DNA of 6,524 bases from CALDSL01 sp039810245 (GCA_039810245.1 JBDHWQ010000052.1:1-6524); one strand, 5' to 3'; shown: positions 1 to 6,127, numbered from the stretch's first letter. Program-made: numbers and translations. Notes: generated from the letters alone by a model not told the origin.

Positions 1-6
1 TAATTA

Positions 7-51
7 GATAGTTTATATCGGAATTGTAATTATATTGATAGTAAACTATCA
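7..51. promoter_or_regulatory. AT-rich palindromic control region
   Basis: Bases 36-51 read TGATAGTAAACTATCA, a perfect 7-bp inverted repeat with a 2-bp centre. A further half-site, GATAGTTTA, lies at 7-15 and pairs perfectly with TAAACTATC at 42-50. The spacing and symmetry are typical of a dimeric repressor or activator site. A possible plus-strand -35 box, TTGTCA (57-62), follows, with a weak -10 GATAAA (81-86, 18-bp spacer). On the other strand a TATAAT box (34 to 29) could serve a gene lying left of the window. Which gene is controlled, and by what protein, cannot be decided here. Confidence 0.5.
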
Positions 52-138
52 GAGAATTGTCATATGGTCGGGTTATCGTGGATAAATGTCATAAACAATT
101 TTTCCATGCTGCTCGCCGGATGGGTGTAAGATTATGCC

Positions 139-618
139 ATGCAGGCAGATGTTCTCCTGGAGTATGCGCGCGATGCGGCACGGATCCTGCGCCGCAGCGC
201 AGCGCTGTTCGACGCCGGTGAGATTGCCTTCTACCGCGTGATGGCGGTAGAACTGCGGCTGCTGCTGTGCGACAGCACGCGCATCCACGACGCGCGGGTA
301 GATCTGTCTGTACTCCCTGGACTGTTCCCAGACCTGGTGATCCCCGCGCTTGACAGGGGCACGGCTGATGAGGGGCGCGTACTGCCGGCGGCTGCCTGGC
401 TCGAGCAGACGGTAGAGCCGGACGGCAGCACGCGGGTCAGCCTGCGGCAGTTGATCCGCCAGGTATGTGACCAGGATGGCGGCGCGCATGTGGACCGGCG
501 CGGCGATCCGGGCCACCCACGACTGCACGCCAGCCGCGCGCGGCTCATCCGTGCCGCGTCCGGCGCCGTACTCGAAGCGCTTGCGCCGCGCCTGGGAGAG
601 AATCTACACGATGTGTAA
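139..618 (+). CDS. Uncharacterised 159-aa protein
   Basis: Function unknown. The product is a soluble, mostly helical protein with no signal peptide or membrane segment. The N-terminal part (residues 1-45) is a leucine/alanine/arginine-rich helix pair containing FYRVMAVELRLLLCD. The most distinctive block is SLRQLIRQVCDQDGGAHVD (101-119), which I associate from memory with uncharacterised bacterial proteins. A last helix (about 132-150) closes the protein. I saw no catalytic motif. ATG 139 is the first start after an in-frame TAA at 127-129, and no clear Shine-Dalgarno precedes it. TAAGAT at 127-132 ends six bases before the ATG, so a leaderless start is possible. The strand choice rests on GC-rich third positions and the conserved-looking DQDGGAHVD block; the antisense frame (528 to 73) reads as low-complexity Arg/Gln shadow. 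The PAP2 gene follows 47 bp downstream in the same direction. Confidence 0.68.
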   Translation: MQADVLLEYARDAARILRRSAALFDAGEIAFYRVMAVELRLLLCDSTRIHDARVDLSVLPGLFPDLVIPALDRGTADEGRVLPAAAWLEQTVEPDGSTRVSLRQLIRQVCDQDGGAHVDRRGDPGHPRLHASRARLIRAASGAVLEALAPRLGENLHDV

Positions 619-665
619 AACGCGCCGGCGGCGCGGTATGATATTGGTGAAGGTGGGATATTGAT

Positions 666-1412
666 ATGGCAGCTTCGTTTGAAAATAAACCGGCCAGGAA
701 CGCGCAGCACAAAGCCCAGGCTATTGCTCAGCAGCAGACCGCGCACCCGGTTGTGCGCAGCCGGCGCACGCTGGTGTTCCAGGGCTCGTTGATTGCCAGC
801 CTGGCGTTGTTCGCGGTGCTGGCCGTGCTGGCGCGCGGCGCGGCATATTTTCCGATTGACGTAACGATCACACAGCTTTTACAGAGTCTGCGCTCACCGC
901 TCTTTCACGCTCTGATGGTGGCCGTCTCGTGGCTGGGATACCTGCCACAGGCCGTGGTAGTCCTGCTGCTGCCGGCTGCCATTGCCTGGTGGCTGGGCTA
1001 CCGCTGGGAAGCCGCCATGATCGTGCTGTCCAGCGCGGTGGTACTGGTGGTGAACGTGATCGTCAAGACCGTGGTCAGCCGGCCGCGGCCGCCCAGCGAC
1101 CTGGTGGATGTGTACACCACGCTAAGCACGAACAGCTTCCCCAGCGGGCATGTGATGTTTGCTGTGGGCCTGTTCGGGTTCCTGCTGTACCTGGCATTCG
1201 CGCTGCTGCGGCATTCGTGGCTGCGCGTGGCGCTGATTATCGTCTTTGCCGCGCTGATCGCGCTGATGGGACTGTCTCGCGTGTACCTGGGCGAACACTG
1301 GGCCAGTGATGTGCTGGGCGCTTACCTATTAGGCATGCCCGGTCTGGCAGTAGCGGTGAGCGTCTACCACTGGGGCAAGAACCGCTACTTCGTGCGCGAA
1401 AGCACCGCCTAG
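666..1412 (+). CDS. PAP2-family membrane phosphatase
   Basis: This is a phosphatidic acid phosphatase type 2 / undecaprenyl-pyrophosphatase-like enzyme of 248 aa. All three signature blocks of the family are intact: KX6RP (K134, R141, P142), PSGH (159-162, general acid/base His162) and SRX5HX3D (S204, R205, H211, D215; His211 is the expected nucleophile). Hydrophobic segments lie near residues 38-57, 80-110, 115-133, 163-181, 186-203 and 216-233, fitting the usual six-helix fold with the active site at the outer membrane face. The polar, Gln/Ala-rich first 35 residues should be cytoplasmic. ATG 666 is preceded by AGGTGG (651-656) at 9 bp. The likely substrate is a lipid phosphate or pyrophosphate such as PA, PGP or C55-PP, but motifs alone do not tell which. 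Its stop codon overlaps that of the convergent cbiO. Confidence 0.93.
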   Translation: MAASFENKPARNAQHKAQAIAQQQTAHPVVRSRRTLVFQGSLIASLALFAVLAVLARGAAYFPIDVTITQLLQSLRSPLFHALMVAVSWLGYLPQAVVVLLLPAAIAWWLGYRWEAAMIVLSSAVVLVVNVIVKTVVSRPRPPSDLVDVYTTLSTNSFPSGHVMFAVGLFGFLLYLAFALLRHSWLRVALIIVFAALIALMGLSRVYLGEHWASDVLGAYLLGMPGLAVAVSVYHWGKNRYFVRESTA

Positions 1413-2113
1413 CATAACCCGTTTTCGTCCAGCAGGCGTGCATCGCGTAGAATGCGCGTGGTGGGGCCATCCGCGGCTACCGCGCCCCGGTTGAGGATCA
1501 CCGTGCGCGGGGTGAGCTGCTCTACCAGCGGCAGGTCGTGCGTGGCGATCAGCATGGTTTGCGGCAACTCGTGCAGCAGGGCGATCAGCTCGCGCCGCGC
1601 GCGCGGATCCAGCCCGGCGGTAGGCTCGTCGAAGATCAGCACCTGCGGCTGCATCGACAGGACGGTGGCAATCGCGATGCGCTTTTTTTCGCCGCCGCTC
1701 AGGTGATAAGGATTGCGGCTGGCGTAATCATCCATATGAACCGCATCCAGCGCGGCCTGAACCCGCTGCTGCACTTCGCTGTGCGGCAGGCCCTGATAGG
1801 TCGGCCCGTAGGCCACGTCTTCGTACACCGTGCTGGAGAAAAGCTGGTCATCGGGGTTTTGGAACACCAGCCCCACCAGCGCACGGATGCGCCCTAGGTT
1901 GGCTTTTTCGAGCGCCAGCCCGTCAACTTTGATGCCTCCTTCGCCGGTCAACACGCCGTTGAGATGCAGTAGCAGGGTAGATTTGCCCGCGCCGTTAGCG
2001 CCTACCAGCGAAATTTTTTCGCCGGGCATCACCGCCAGGTTAATGCCGTTTAACGCCTGTTTGCCATCCGGGTAATGGTATGTGAGGTTTTGAATTTCGA
2101 TCAGGGGCTGCAT
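1409..2113 (-). CDS. cbiO: ECF cobalt/nickel transporter ATPase CbiO
   Basis: This is the ATP-binding subunit (A component) of an energy-coupling-factor importer, working on the cytoplasmic face with CbiQ and CbiM. Its 234 aa include Walker A GANGAGKST (38-46), a Q-loop in FQNPDDQLFSSTVYEDVAYG (84-103, the wording typical of ECF ATPases), signature LSGGE (138-142), Walker B VLIFDEP (158-164), D-loop AGLDP (166-170) and the switch histidine in ATHD (His192). Two starts are possible. ATG 2122 overlaps the cbiQ stop as ATGA. ATG 2113 has GGAAG nine bases upstream and gives the family's usual N-terminus, so I prefer 2113. It is the last gene of the cbiM-cbiQ-cbiO operon. Only one ATPase gene is present, so it presumably acts as a homodimer, as in group I ECF systems. 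Confidence 0.95.
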   Translation of the reverse strand: MQPLIEIQNLTYHYPDGKQALNGINLAVMPGEKISLVGANGAGKSTLLLHLNGVLTGEGGIKVDGLALEKANLGRIRALVGLVFQNPDDQLFSSTVYEDVAYGPTYQGLPHSEVQQRVQAALDAVHMDDYASRNPYHLSGGEKKRIAIATVLSMQPQVLIFDEPTAGLDPRARRELIALLHELPQTMLIATHDLPLVEQLTPRTVILNRGAVAADGPTTRILRDARLLDENGLC

Positions 2114-2118
2114 GGATC

Positions 2119-2919
2119 TCATCTTCCGGTGAGCAGGCCGAACAACCAAAGCGCGGCCAGCAGGGCCACTCCGGCCAGCAAAATGCGCCGGTTAGCGGCA
2201 GAAATCGGCTCTAAACCCTCGACGGGCTGCTGACCGTTATATCCGCGCGAGAGCATGGCGGAATATACGCGGTCGCTGCGCTCCAGGGAGCGCAGGAACA
2301 GGCTGCCGGCCATGCCGCCCGTCACCCGCGCGCGCCAGGCCAATGAGCCACCGGCGCGGTAGCGGCCGGGCGCGCTGGCGCTGCGGCTGGCGCGCGCGCG
2401 CAGCATACGCAGCACTTCTTCGCCAATTACCGACAGGTAACGCCACATCAGGCCGATGATGGCGACGAACAGGTGCGGCAGGCCGATCTGCTGCAGCGCG
2501 GTGAGCAGGTCATTGAAACGCGTTGTGCCGGCCAGCAAGATTGCTGCCTGAACGGATATCCACGAGCGCAAGGCGATGCTGGCAAAGCGCTCGAGTCCCT
2601 GCAGGCTGACAGGCACACTCCAGCCCAGTTCGCGCAGCAGCGGCAGCGCCAACGGGCGCGCATCCGCGCCGGTGAAGACCAGTGGCAGCGCCGCCAACAT
2701 AAACGGCAGCGCCAGGGCTGAGCGCTTGATCACGAAACCGGTTCCCACTCGCGCCAGCAGCGCGACCGAGAGGGTGAGGCTGAGGTAAAGAATATAGGCC
2801 GGCCAGGCGCTGATGGGCGTCAGATTGAGGCTCAACAGGAAAACCAGGGTGAGGATGACCTTCACCCTGGCGTCGAGGGCATGCACCGGGCTAGAAGAAT
2901 GCGTGTAGCGTTCCTGCAT
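2119..2919 (-). CDS. cbiQ: ECF transporter transmembrane subunit CbiQ
   Basis: This is the T component that couples the CbiO ATPase dimer to the CbiM substrate binder. Of its 266 aa, hydrophobic stretches lie near 18-35, 40-57, 66-83, 112-130, 146-166 and 246-263. The long cytoplasmic region holds the two coupling helices expected in the family: RARASRS (174-180), equivalent to the first Ala-Arg-Gly type motif, and ERSDRVYSAMLSRGYNG (213-229), the well-conserved second one. ATG 2919 overlaps the cbiM stop as TGATG, indicating translational coupling; a TTG at 2922 could add one residue. No good Shine-Dalgarno is seen, which fits re-initiation. The run of alternating GC at about 2391-2403 encodes the first coupling motif. 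Confidence 0.94.
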   Translation of the reverse strand: MQERYTHSSSPVHALDARVKVILTLVFLLSLNLTPISAWPAYILYLSLTLSVALLARVGTGFVIKRSALALPFMLAALPLVFTGADARPLALPLLRELGWSVPVSLQGLERFASIALRSWISVQAAILLAGTTRFNDLLTALQQIGLPHLFVAIIGLMWRYLSVIGEEVLRMLRARASRSASAPGRYRAGGSLAWRARVTGGMAGSLFLRSLERSDRVYSAMLSRGYNGQQPVEGLEPISAANRRILLAGVALLAALWLFGLLTGR

Positions 2920-3887
2920 CAAGACTCGCTGGAAGACTCTTTCGCGGCGCGCCGGTCAGCGCGGGCGATGCCATATGCGATGCCAAACACCACCACCACG
3001 CCGATCACCCCGGCCAGGATGGTGGAGAGCGCCGCGTTGGAAATGCCGGGCAGGCTGTAATCCGGGATGATCTGGTACACGGCCGAGCGCGCCTGGCTCA
3101 GAAAGCCCTTCTGCTCGGCCACCCATTCCAGCCCATCCGGGTGGCTGGAAGCCAGCGGAGAGAGCACCGCAAGCGCCAGGGCGATGATGCCACCACCGAT
3201 CAGGATGCCGGGGCTGCTGCCCTGCGCGGGTTGGAGCAGGTCGCGCCGCGCGGCGTAGATGAAGGCTAACGCGGCAGCGGTGATTAACCCTTCGCCAATG
3301 CCGATCAGCGCGTGGATCGACGCCATGGCCGGCACGGCCACGTTCGCCGGGGACACGCCCGAAAGGGCAATCTGTAGTGCGCAGGCGAGCGATGCGACAA
3401 AAATTGACGCCCAGGCGGCCAGGAAGCCGGAAACGCCCAGCCCCCATGCGCGGCCGTTGAGCACCCGGCGCAGCCCGGTAAAGACCACGTAGGACACCGA
3501 CACGCCAATGATAGCCATATTGAAGATATTGGCGCCCAGGGCCAGCAGCCCGCCATCCTGGAACAGCAACGCCTGCACCGATACCACCGAGGTCATCACC
3601 AGGATGGCCGGCCAGGGACCAAGCAGGATCGTGGCAATGGCTGCGCCAAGCAGGTGGCCGGACGTGCCGCCCAGTACGGTAAAATTGAGCATCTGGCCGG
3701 CAAAAATGGCGGCGGCCAGCACACCCATCAGGGGTACGTCGCGCTCACCCAACTGGCGCCTGGCGCGGCGCAGCGCCACGGCTACAATCAGGATGGAAAT
3801 AATCCAGAAAATGATGGAAATACTGACAGAAACAAACCCATCGGGAATGTGCATGGGCTGCGGGGCGGGGGCAGGGGACAGTAACAT
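2919..3887 (-). CDS. cbiM: CbiM-CbiN/PDGLE fusion, Co/Ni substrate binder
   Basis: This is the substrate-specificity (S) component of a cobalt or nickel ECF importer, 322 aa. Residues 12-17 are MHIPDG, the family's metal-binding N-terminus. The second metal-site block NFTVLGGTSGHLLG (68-81, His78) and the conserved QALLFQDGG (106-114) and HALIGIGEG (192-200) blocks follow, with about six or seven membrane helices. A tail with HPDGLEWVAE (249-258) and a closing helix (288-308) is a PDGLE/CbiN-like domain, so M and N are fused. GGAG (3898 to 3895), 7 bp before ATG 3887, supports this start. That puts 11 non-hydrophobic residues (MLLSPAPAPQP) ahead of MHIPDG. The alternative ATG at 3854 would start exactly at MHIPDG but has no ribosome-binding site. 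An ATG at 3992 lies in the promoter and is rejected. Co versus Ni cannot be decided from sequence. Confidence 0.93.
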   Translation of the reverse strand: MLLSPAPAPQPMHIPDGFVSVSISIIFWIISILIVAVALRRARRQLGERDVPLMGVLAAAIFAGQMLNFTVLGGTSGHLLGAAIATILLGPWPAILVMTSVVSVQALLFQDGGLLALGANIFNMAIIGVSVSYVVFTGLRRVLNGRAWGLGVSGFLAAWASIFVASLACALQIALSGVSPANVAVPAMASIHALIGIGEGLITAAALAFIYAARRDLLQPAQGSSPGILIGGGIIALALAVLSPLASSHPDGLEWVAEQKGFLSQARSAVYQIIPDYSLPGISNAALSTILAGVIGVVVVFGIAYGIARADRRAAKESSSES

Positions 3888-3894
3888 GTTCTTT

Positions 3895-3898
3895 CTCC
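3895..3898 (-). promoter_or_regulatory. Ribosome-binding site of cbiM
   Basis: The minus strand reads GGAGAAAGAACATG: GGAG sits 7 bp before ATG 3887. It is the only good Shine-Dalgarno near the candidate starts (3992, 3887, 3854) and therefore decides for the form with the 11-residue extension. Confidence 0.7.
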
Positions 3899-3921
3899 GG
3901 TAACAATTCGGGTGAAGATTG

Positions 3922-3942
3922 TCGAATCTTATTATAATTCGA
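3922..3942. promoter_or_regulatory. Inverted repeat over cbiM -10, probable Fur-family operator
   Basis: TCGAAT-N9-ATTCGA is a perfect 6-bp inverted repeat of 21 bp total, with extra symmetric matches inside (16 of 20 non-central positions). It covers the -10 box and start point of the cbiM promoter, where a bound repressor would block transcription. A third half-site, ATTCG, lies at 3906-3910. Length and AT-rich core suit a Fur-family dimer, and a fur-family gene lies 70 bp away. The link to that protein is inferred. Confidence 0.55.
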
Positions 3943-3959
3943 AAAATTGCAAATGCAAA
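3931..3959 (-). promoter_or_regulatory. cbiMQO promoter
   Basis: On the minus strand a perfect -10 box TATAAT (3936 to 3931) lies 17 bp downstream of TTTGCA (3959 to 3954), a 4/6 match to the -35 consensus. Transcription would start near 3924, giving a leader of about 37 nt. The leader is far too short for a cobalamin riboswitch. The promoter is overlapped by both inverted repeats of the spacer. Confidence 0.6.
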
Positions 3960-3969
3960 TTTATGCAAT
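3946..3969. promoter_or_regulatory. Second inverted repeat (ATTGCA...TGCAAT), shared operator
   Basis: ATTGCA-N12-TGCAAT is a perfect 6-bp inverted repeat, with two further TGCA cores (one in ATGCAAAT at 3953-3960). It overlaps the -35 region of cbiM on one strand and the -35 plus part of the -10 of fur on the other. TTGCAA-type half-sites recall the Nur (nickel Fur) box described in Streptomyces, tTGCaa-N5-ttGCAA, although the spacing differs here. It is likely the site through which the regulator controls its own gene. Confidence 0.5.
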
Positions 3970-3974
3970 ATACT
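3947..3974 (+). promoter_or_regulatory. fur-cupin promoter
   Basis: TTGCAA (3947-3952) as -35 and TATACT (3969-3974) as -10 are separated by 16 bp. Transcription would start near 3981, about 31 nt before the fur ATG. The -35 box is part of the second inverted repeat. Confidence 0.5.
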
Positions 3975-4011
3975 GTAGATAGTCTGACACACGATTTTCT
4001 ATGGAGCCATC

Positions 4012-4410
4012 ATGCGCAATTCATCGGTAGAACAGCTCATTATTCAAAACCTGGCACGCGAGCATGCCCACCTGACTTCGCAACAGGTGTACTACGAGCT
4101 GCGTCGCCAGCTTCCGGCGGTCAACCCATCCACAGTGTACCGCGCGTTGGAACGGCTGGTGGTGGCCGGGCGCGTTTCGGTGTCTGACCTGGGCACCGGC
4201 GCTGCGGTATATGAGCTGCTGGCCGACGGCCTGCACCATCACCTGGTGTGCCAGAAGTGCGGTGATATCCACACGATTGATAATGAGCTGGTAGGCCCGT
4301 TCTTCGATGCGGTGGAGCAGCGCAACGGCTTCGCGCTGGCCACCCGCCACCTGGTGCTGTTCGGCACGTGCGCCGGCTGCCAGGATGAGCATTCCACAGA
4401 GGCGGCATGA
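4012..4410 (+). CDS. Fur-family metalloregulator (Fur/Zur/Nur type)
   Basis: This is a metal-dependent transcriptional repressor of 132 aa. The winged-helix domain has its recognition helix in NPSTVYRALERLV (38-50). The dimerisation domain carries HHHLVCQKCGDIH (75-87), whose His cluster matches the sensory metal site, and the structural zinc cysteine pairs C80/C83 and C120/C123. The protein is short at the N-terminus: the usual first helix with its TxQR motif is missing, and an in-frame TGA at 3985-3987 rules out an upstream extension. GGAG (4003-4006) sits 5 bp before ATG 4012. It is divergent from cbiMQO and overlaps the cupin gene by ATGA, so its metal is most likely Ni or Co, with Zn or Fe as alternatives. 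The subfamily cannot be fixed from motifs, so no symbol is given. Confidence 0.93.
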   Translation: MRNSSVEQLIIQNLAREHAHLTSQQVYYELRRQLPAVNPSTVYRALERLVVAGRVSVSDLGTGAAVYELLADGLHHHLVCQKCGDIHTIDNELVGPFFDAVEQRNGFALATRHLVLFGTCAGCQDEHSTEAA

Positions 4411-4964
4411 CCGGTGTAACCATCCCCGCACTGGTAGAGCGCTTTGGGCTCAAGCCGCTGCCGGTGGAAGGCGGGCTGTTCGCGCGTACCTACCTTGCAG
4501 AGGGCGTCTACGCCGGCGCGTCGCTGCCGGAGCATTATAACGGCCTCGACCGGGCCTATGGCTCAGCGATCCTGATGCTGTTTACGCCCGATGCAGACAG
4601 TTTTTCGGCGCTGCACCGGCTAAAAACCGACGAGGTATTCCACTTTTACCTGGGCGACCCGTTTGACCTGCTGCTGCTCTACCCGGATGGCAGCAGCCGC
4701 ACGGTGACGCTGGGCCAGGACGTGCTGTCGGGCGAGCAGGTGCAGTTCGTGGTGCCGGCAGGGGTATGGCAGGGGTCGCGTCTGAACCCGGGCGGGCGCT
4801 ACGCGCTGTTTGGAACGACGATGGCCCCGGCCTTCCACGTGGATGACTTCGAGGCCGGCGAGCGCGCGGCGCTGCTGGCCGCCTACCCGCAGGAGCGCGA
4901 GCGCATCCAGGCGCTGACGCGCGAAGGCGGCAAGCGTTTTATGCCGCCCGGGTCCGAAGGGTAG
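4407..4964 (+). CDS. Cupin_5 / DUF985 family protein
   Basis: This is a small cytoplasmic beta-barrel (cupin) protein of 185 aa with uncharacterised activity. The family's hallmarks are present: the N-terminal LKPLPVEGGLFARTYL (15-30), the first cupin block LHRLKTDEVFHFYLGDP (69-85; His70, Glu76 and His79 are possible metal ligands), LYPDG (91-95), and the second block VVPAGVWQGSRL (115-126), ending with TTMAPAFHVDDFE (137-149). DUF985 cupins are usually single-domain proteins of about 140-170 aa, so the length is normal. The start ATG overlaps the fur stop (ATGA), implying translational coupling and shared regulation. A metal-binding fold sharing a transcript with a metal sensor suggests, but does not prove, a metal-linked role. 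Confidence 0.92.
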   Translation: MTGVTIPALVERFGLKPLPVEGGLFARTYLAEGVYAGASLPEHYNGLDRAYGSAILMLFTPDADSFSALHRLKTDEVFHFYLGDPFDLLLLYPDGSSRTVTLGQDVLSGEQVQFVVPAGVWQGSRLNPGGRYALFGTTMAPAFHVDDFEAGERAALLAAYPQERERIQALTREGGKRFMPPGSEG

Positions 4965-4992
4965 GCGCGCTGTGGCGCGTTACGTAACCTAC
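4961..4992. other. Nested hairpin after the cupin gene
   Basis: GTAGG (4961-4965) pairs with CCTAC (4988-4992). Inside lie CGCGC-TGTG-GCGCG (4966-4979) and the palindrome TTACGTAA (4980-4987). The outer arm includes the cupin stop codon. It could slow polymerase or stabilise the 3' end of the fur-cupin transcript, but no U-tract follows, so it is not a standard intrinsic terminator. Confidence 0.35.
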
Positions 4993-5197
4993 GGCTGGGG
5001 CATGATCGCTGTCATCGTGCGCATCGACGCGAGCGAGTGAGACACATCGTTGTTTTTCAAGAATGGCGGCTTCATCATGCCAGTCAAGGACCGGGTGCGC
5101 CAGCCGAGTGCCTGGGCGACGGCGACTGCGTGACGATCTGGCTGGAAGTGCGACGCAGAAGGCAGGCGGGAGATATTGCTACATACCTTGAATACGG
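4993..5197. other. Gap between convergent cupin and fic genes
   Basis: About 205 bp without a convincing gene. Short open frames exist on both strands (minus 5249-4989, plus 5037-5219), but they lack a ribosome-binding site and any recognisable domain, and both run into the fic gene. The sequence is GC-rich and not obviously degenerate. It may be the eroded remainder of a lost gene, but I could not match it to any family. No terminator with a T-run was found for fic. Confidence 0.4.
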
Positions 5198-6127
5198 TCA
5201 GGATCCTGTTTGCAGATAGGCACGAACGGCGTTGCGGGTTGTGTACCAAACCCGACCACGCTTGATTGCCTCAATCCGGCCTGTGCGCGCAAGCAAGCTC
5301 AGATATTCCTGCGTATAGGGTGACCATTCCACCGCCTCCCGTAGAGGGATCCACTCATCATCTGGCTCAGGGGCAGTGGCCGCGGGCGTGCTGGCTTCGA
5401 GATACAGGTTCAGGCTGCGCTCTACCGCCCGGCCCACAAAGTTCACCAGCGGGGCCGGCTTACCCGCATCCGCCTGGTTGAGCACGCGGTAATACTGCCG
5501 CCGGTTGATGCGCTCAATTACCGTGGGAGGATATCCGGCACGCATCAGTACCAGATTCATCACCAGGCGCGCGGTGCGGCCGTTGCCGTCAATAAATGGG
5601 TGGACTGCCACCAGCCTGTGATGCGCCAGGGCTGCCAGCGCAACCGGGTGCAGGCGGTTTTGTTCAGCTGCCAGCCACTCACCCCACTCGGTCATCAGGT
5701 TCGGCACCTGCCAGGATTCAGGCGGGATAAAAACCGCGCCGGCGATGCGCACCTGGGTTTCGCGGTAGCGGCCGGCATTGTCATCGTCGATGCGAGAGAG
5801 TACCAGCTTGTGAATCTGACGCACGTGAAACGGGGTAACTGGCTCCGCGGACGTCACCAGCGTTTCTACGTAATCGATCGCATCGCGGTGGTTGATCACT
5901 TCAAAATGCTCGCGCAGTGATTTTCCGCCGATCGTCAGGCCTGTTTCGAGGATCAGGCGGGTTTCCTGCAGGGTGATGGTGCTACCTTCAATGGCATTGG
6001 AGTTGTAAATCCATTCCACCAGGATTTGTTCGCGCAGCCGGTTGACAGACGCGCCGGGCAGTGGACGCAAGGCGTCCAGTTGCGCTTTCTTATTTTCCAG
6101 GCGGTGGAGCAGTCTGCTTTCAAGCAT
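5198..6127 (-). CDS. Class II Fic protein with C-terminal HTH
   Basis: This is a predicted protein AMP-transferase (possibly also de-AMPylase), 309 aa. The catalytic motif HPFIDGNGRTAR (176-187) is intact: His176, the acidic Asp180, Arg184 and Arg187. The flap region AVFIPPE (131-137) should position the target peptide. An N-terminal inhibitory helix carries SNAIEG (43-48), matching (S/T)xxxE(G/N), so the protein is self-inhibited by Glu47 and needs no separate antitoxin (class II). Residues 259-305 form an excisionase/MerR-like HTH with YTQEYLSLLARTGRIEAIKRGR (split: 271-280 and 281-292), joined by a Pro/Ala-rich linker (about 246-257). AGAGG, 5 bp before ATG 6127, supports the start. The upstream palindromes suggest that the protein represses its own promoter. 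The target of AMPylation is unknown. Confidence 0.93.
   Translation of the reverse strand: MLESRLLHRLENKKAQLDALRPLPGASVNRLREQILVEWIYNSNAIEGSTITLQETRLILETGLTIGGKSLREHFEVINHRDAIDYVETLVTSAEPVTPFHVRQIHKLVLSRIDDDNAGRYRETQVRIAGAVFIPPESWQVPNLMTEWGEWLAAEQNRLHPVALAALAHHRLVAVHPFIDGNGRTARLVMNLVLMRAGYPPTVIERINRRQYYRVLNQADAGKPAPLVNFVGRAVERSLNLYLEASTPAATAPEPDDEWIPLREAVEWSPYTQEYLSLLARTGRIEAIKRGRVWYTTRNAVRAYLQTGS

Noticed and set aside
16..23. TATCGGAA near the left edge as another Fic-HTH operator
   Set aside because: A single half-site without an inverted partner; a chance match is likely.
73..528. 151-aa open frame on the minus strand opposite the first gene
   Set aside because: It is rich in Arg, Gln and His with no domain, and it reads as the shadow of the plus-strand gene, whose third codon positions are GC-rich.
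621..635. Hairpin CGCGCC-GGC-GGCGCG just after the first gene, as a terminator
   Set aside because: No U-tract follows. The sequence continues into GTATGATATT and the PAP2 ribosome site, so it is at most a weak attenuating hairpin.
2391..2403. Alternating GC run as a Z-DNA or regulatory element
   Set aside because: It lies inside cbiQ and simply encodes the conserved Arg-Ala coupling motif with GC-rich codons.
3888..3992. Upstream ATG (3992) extending CbiM by 35 residues
   Set aside because: The stretch is AT-rich promoter DNA with a TATAAT box and operators. The GGAG ribosome site fits ATG 3887 instead.
3888..4011. Cobalamin or NiCo riboswitch upstream of cbiM
   Set aside because: The leader is only about 37 nt and the whole spacer is 124 bp of AT-rich palindromes. 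No B12-box or multi-helix fold is visible.
4989..5249. Short open frames between cupin and fic on both strands
   Set aside because: No ribosome-binding site, no recognisable domain, and overlap with the end of fic.
5198..6127. Fic protein as the toxin of a two-gene toxin-antitoxin pair
   Set aside because: The inhibitory SNAIEG helix is within the same protein (class II) and no small antitoxin gene adjoins it.
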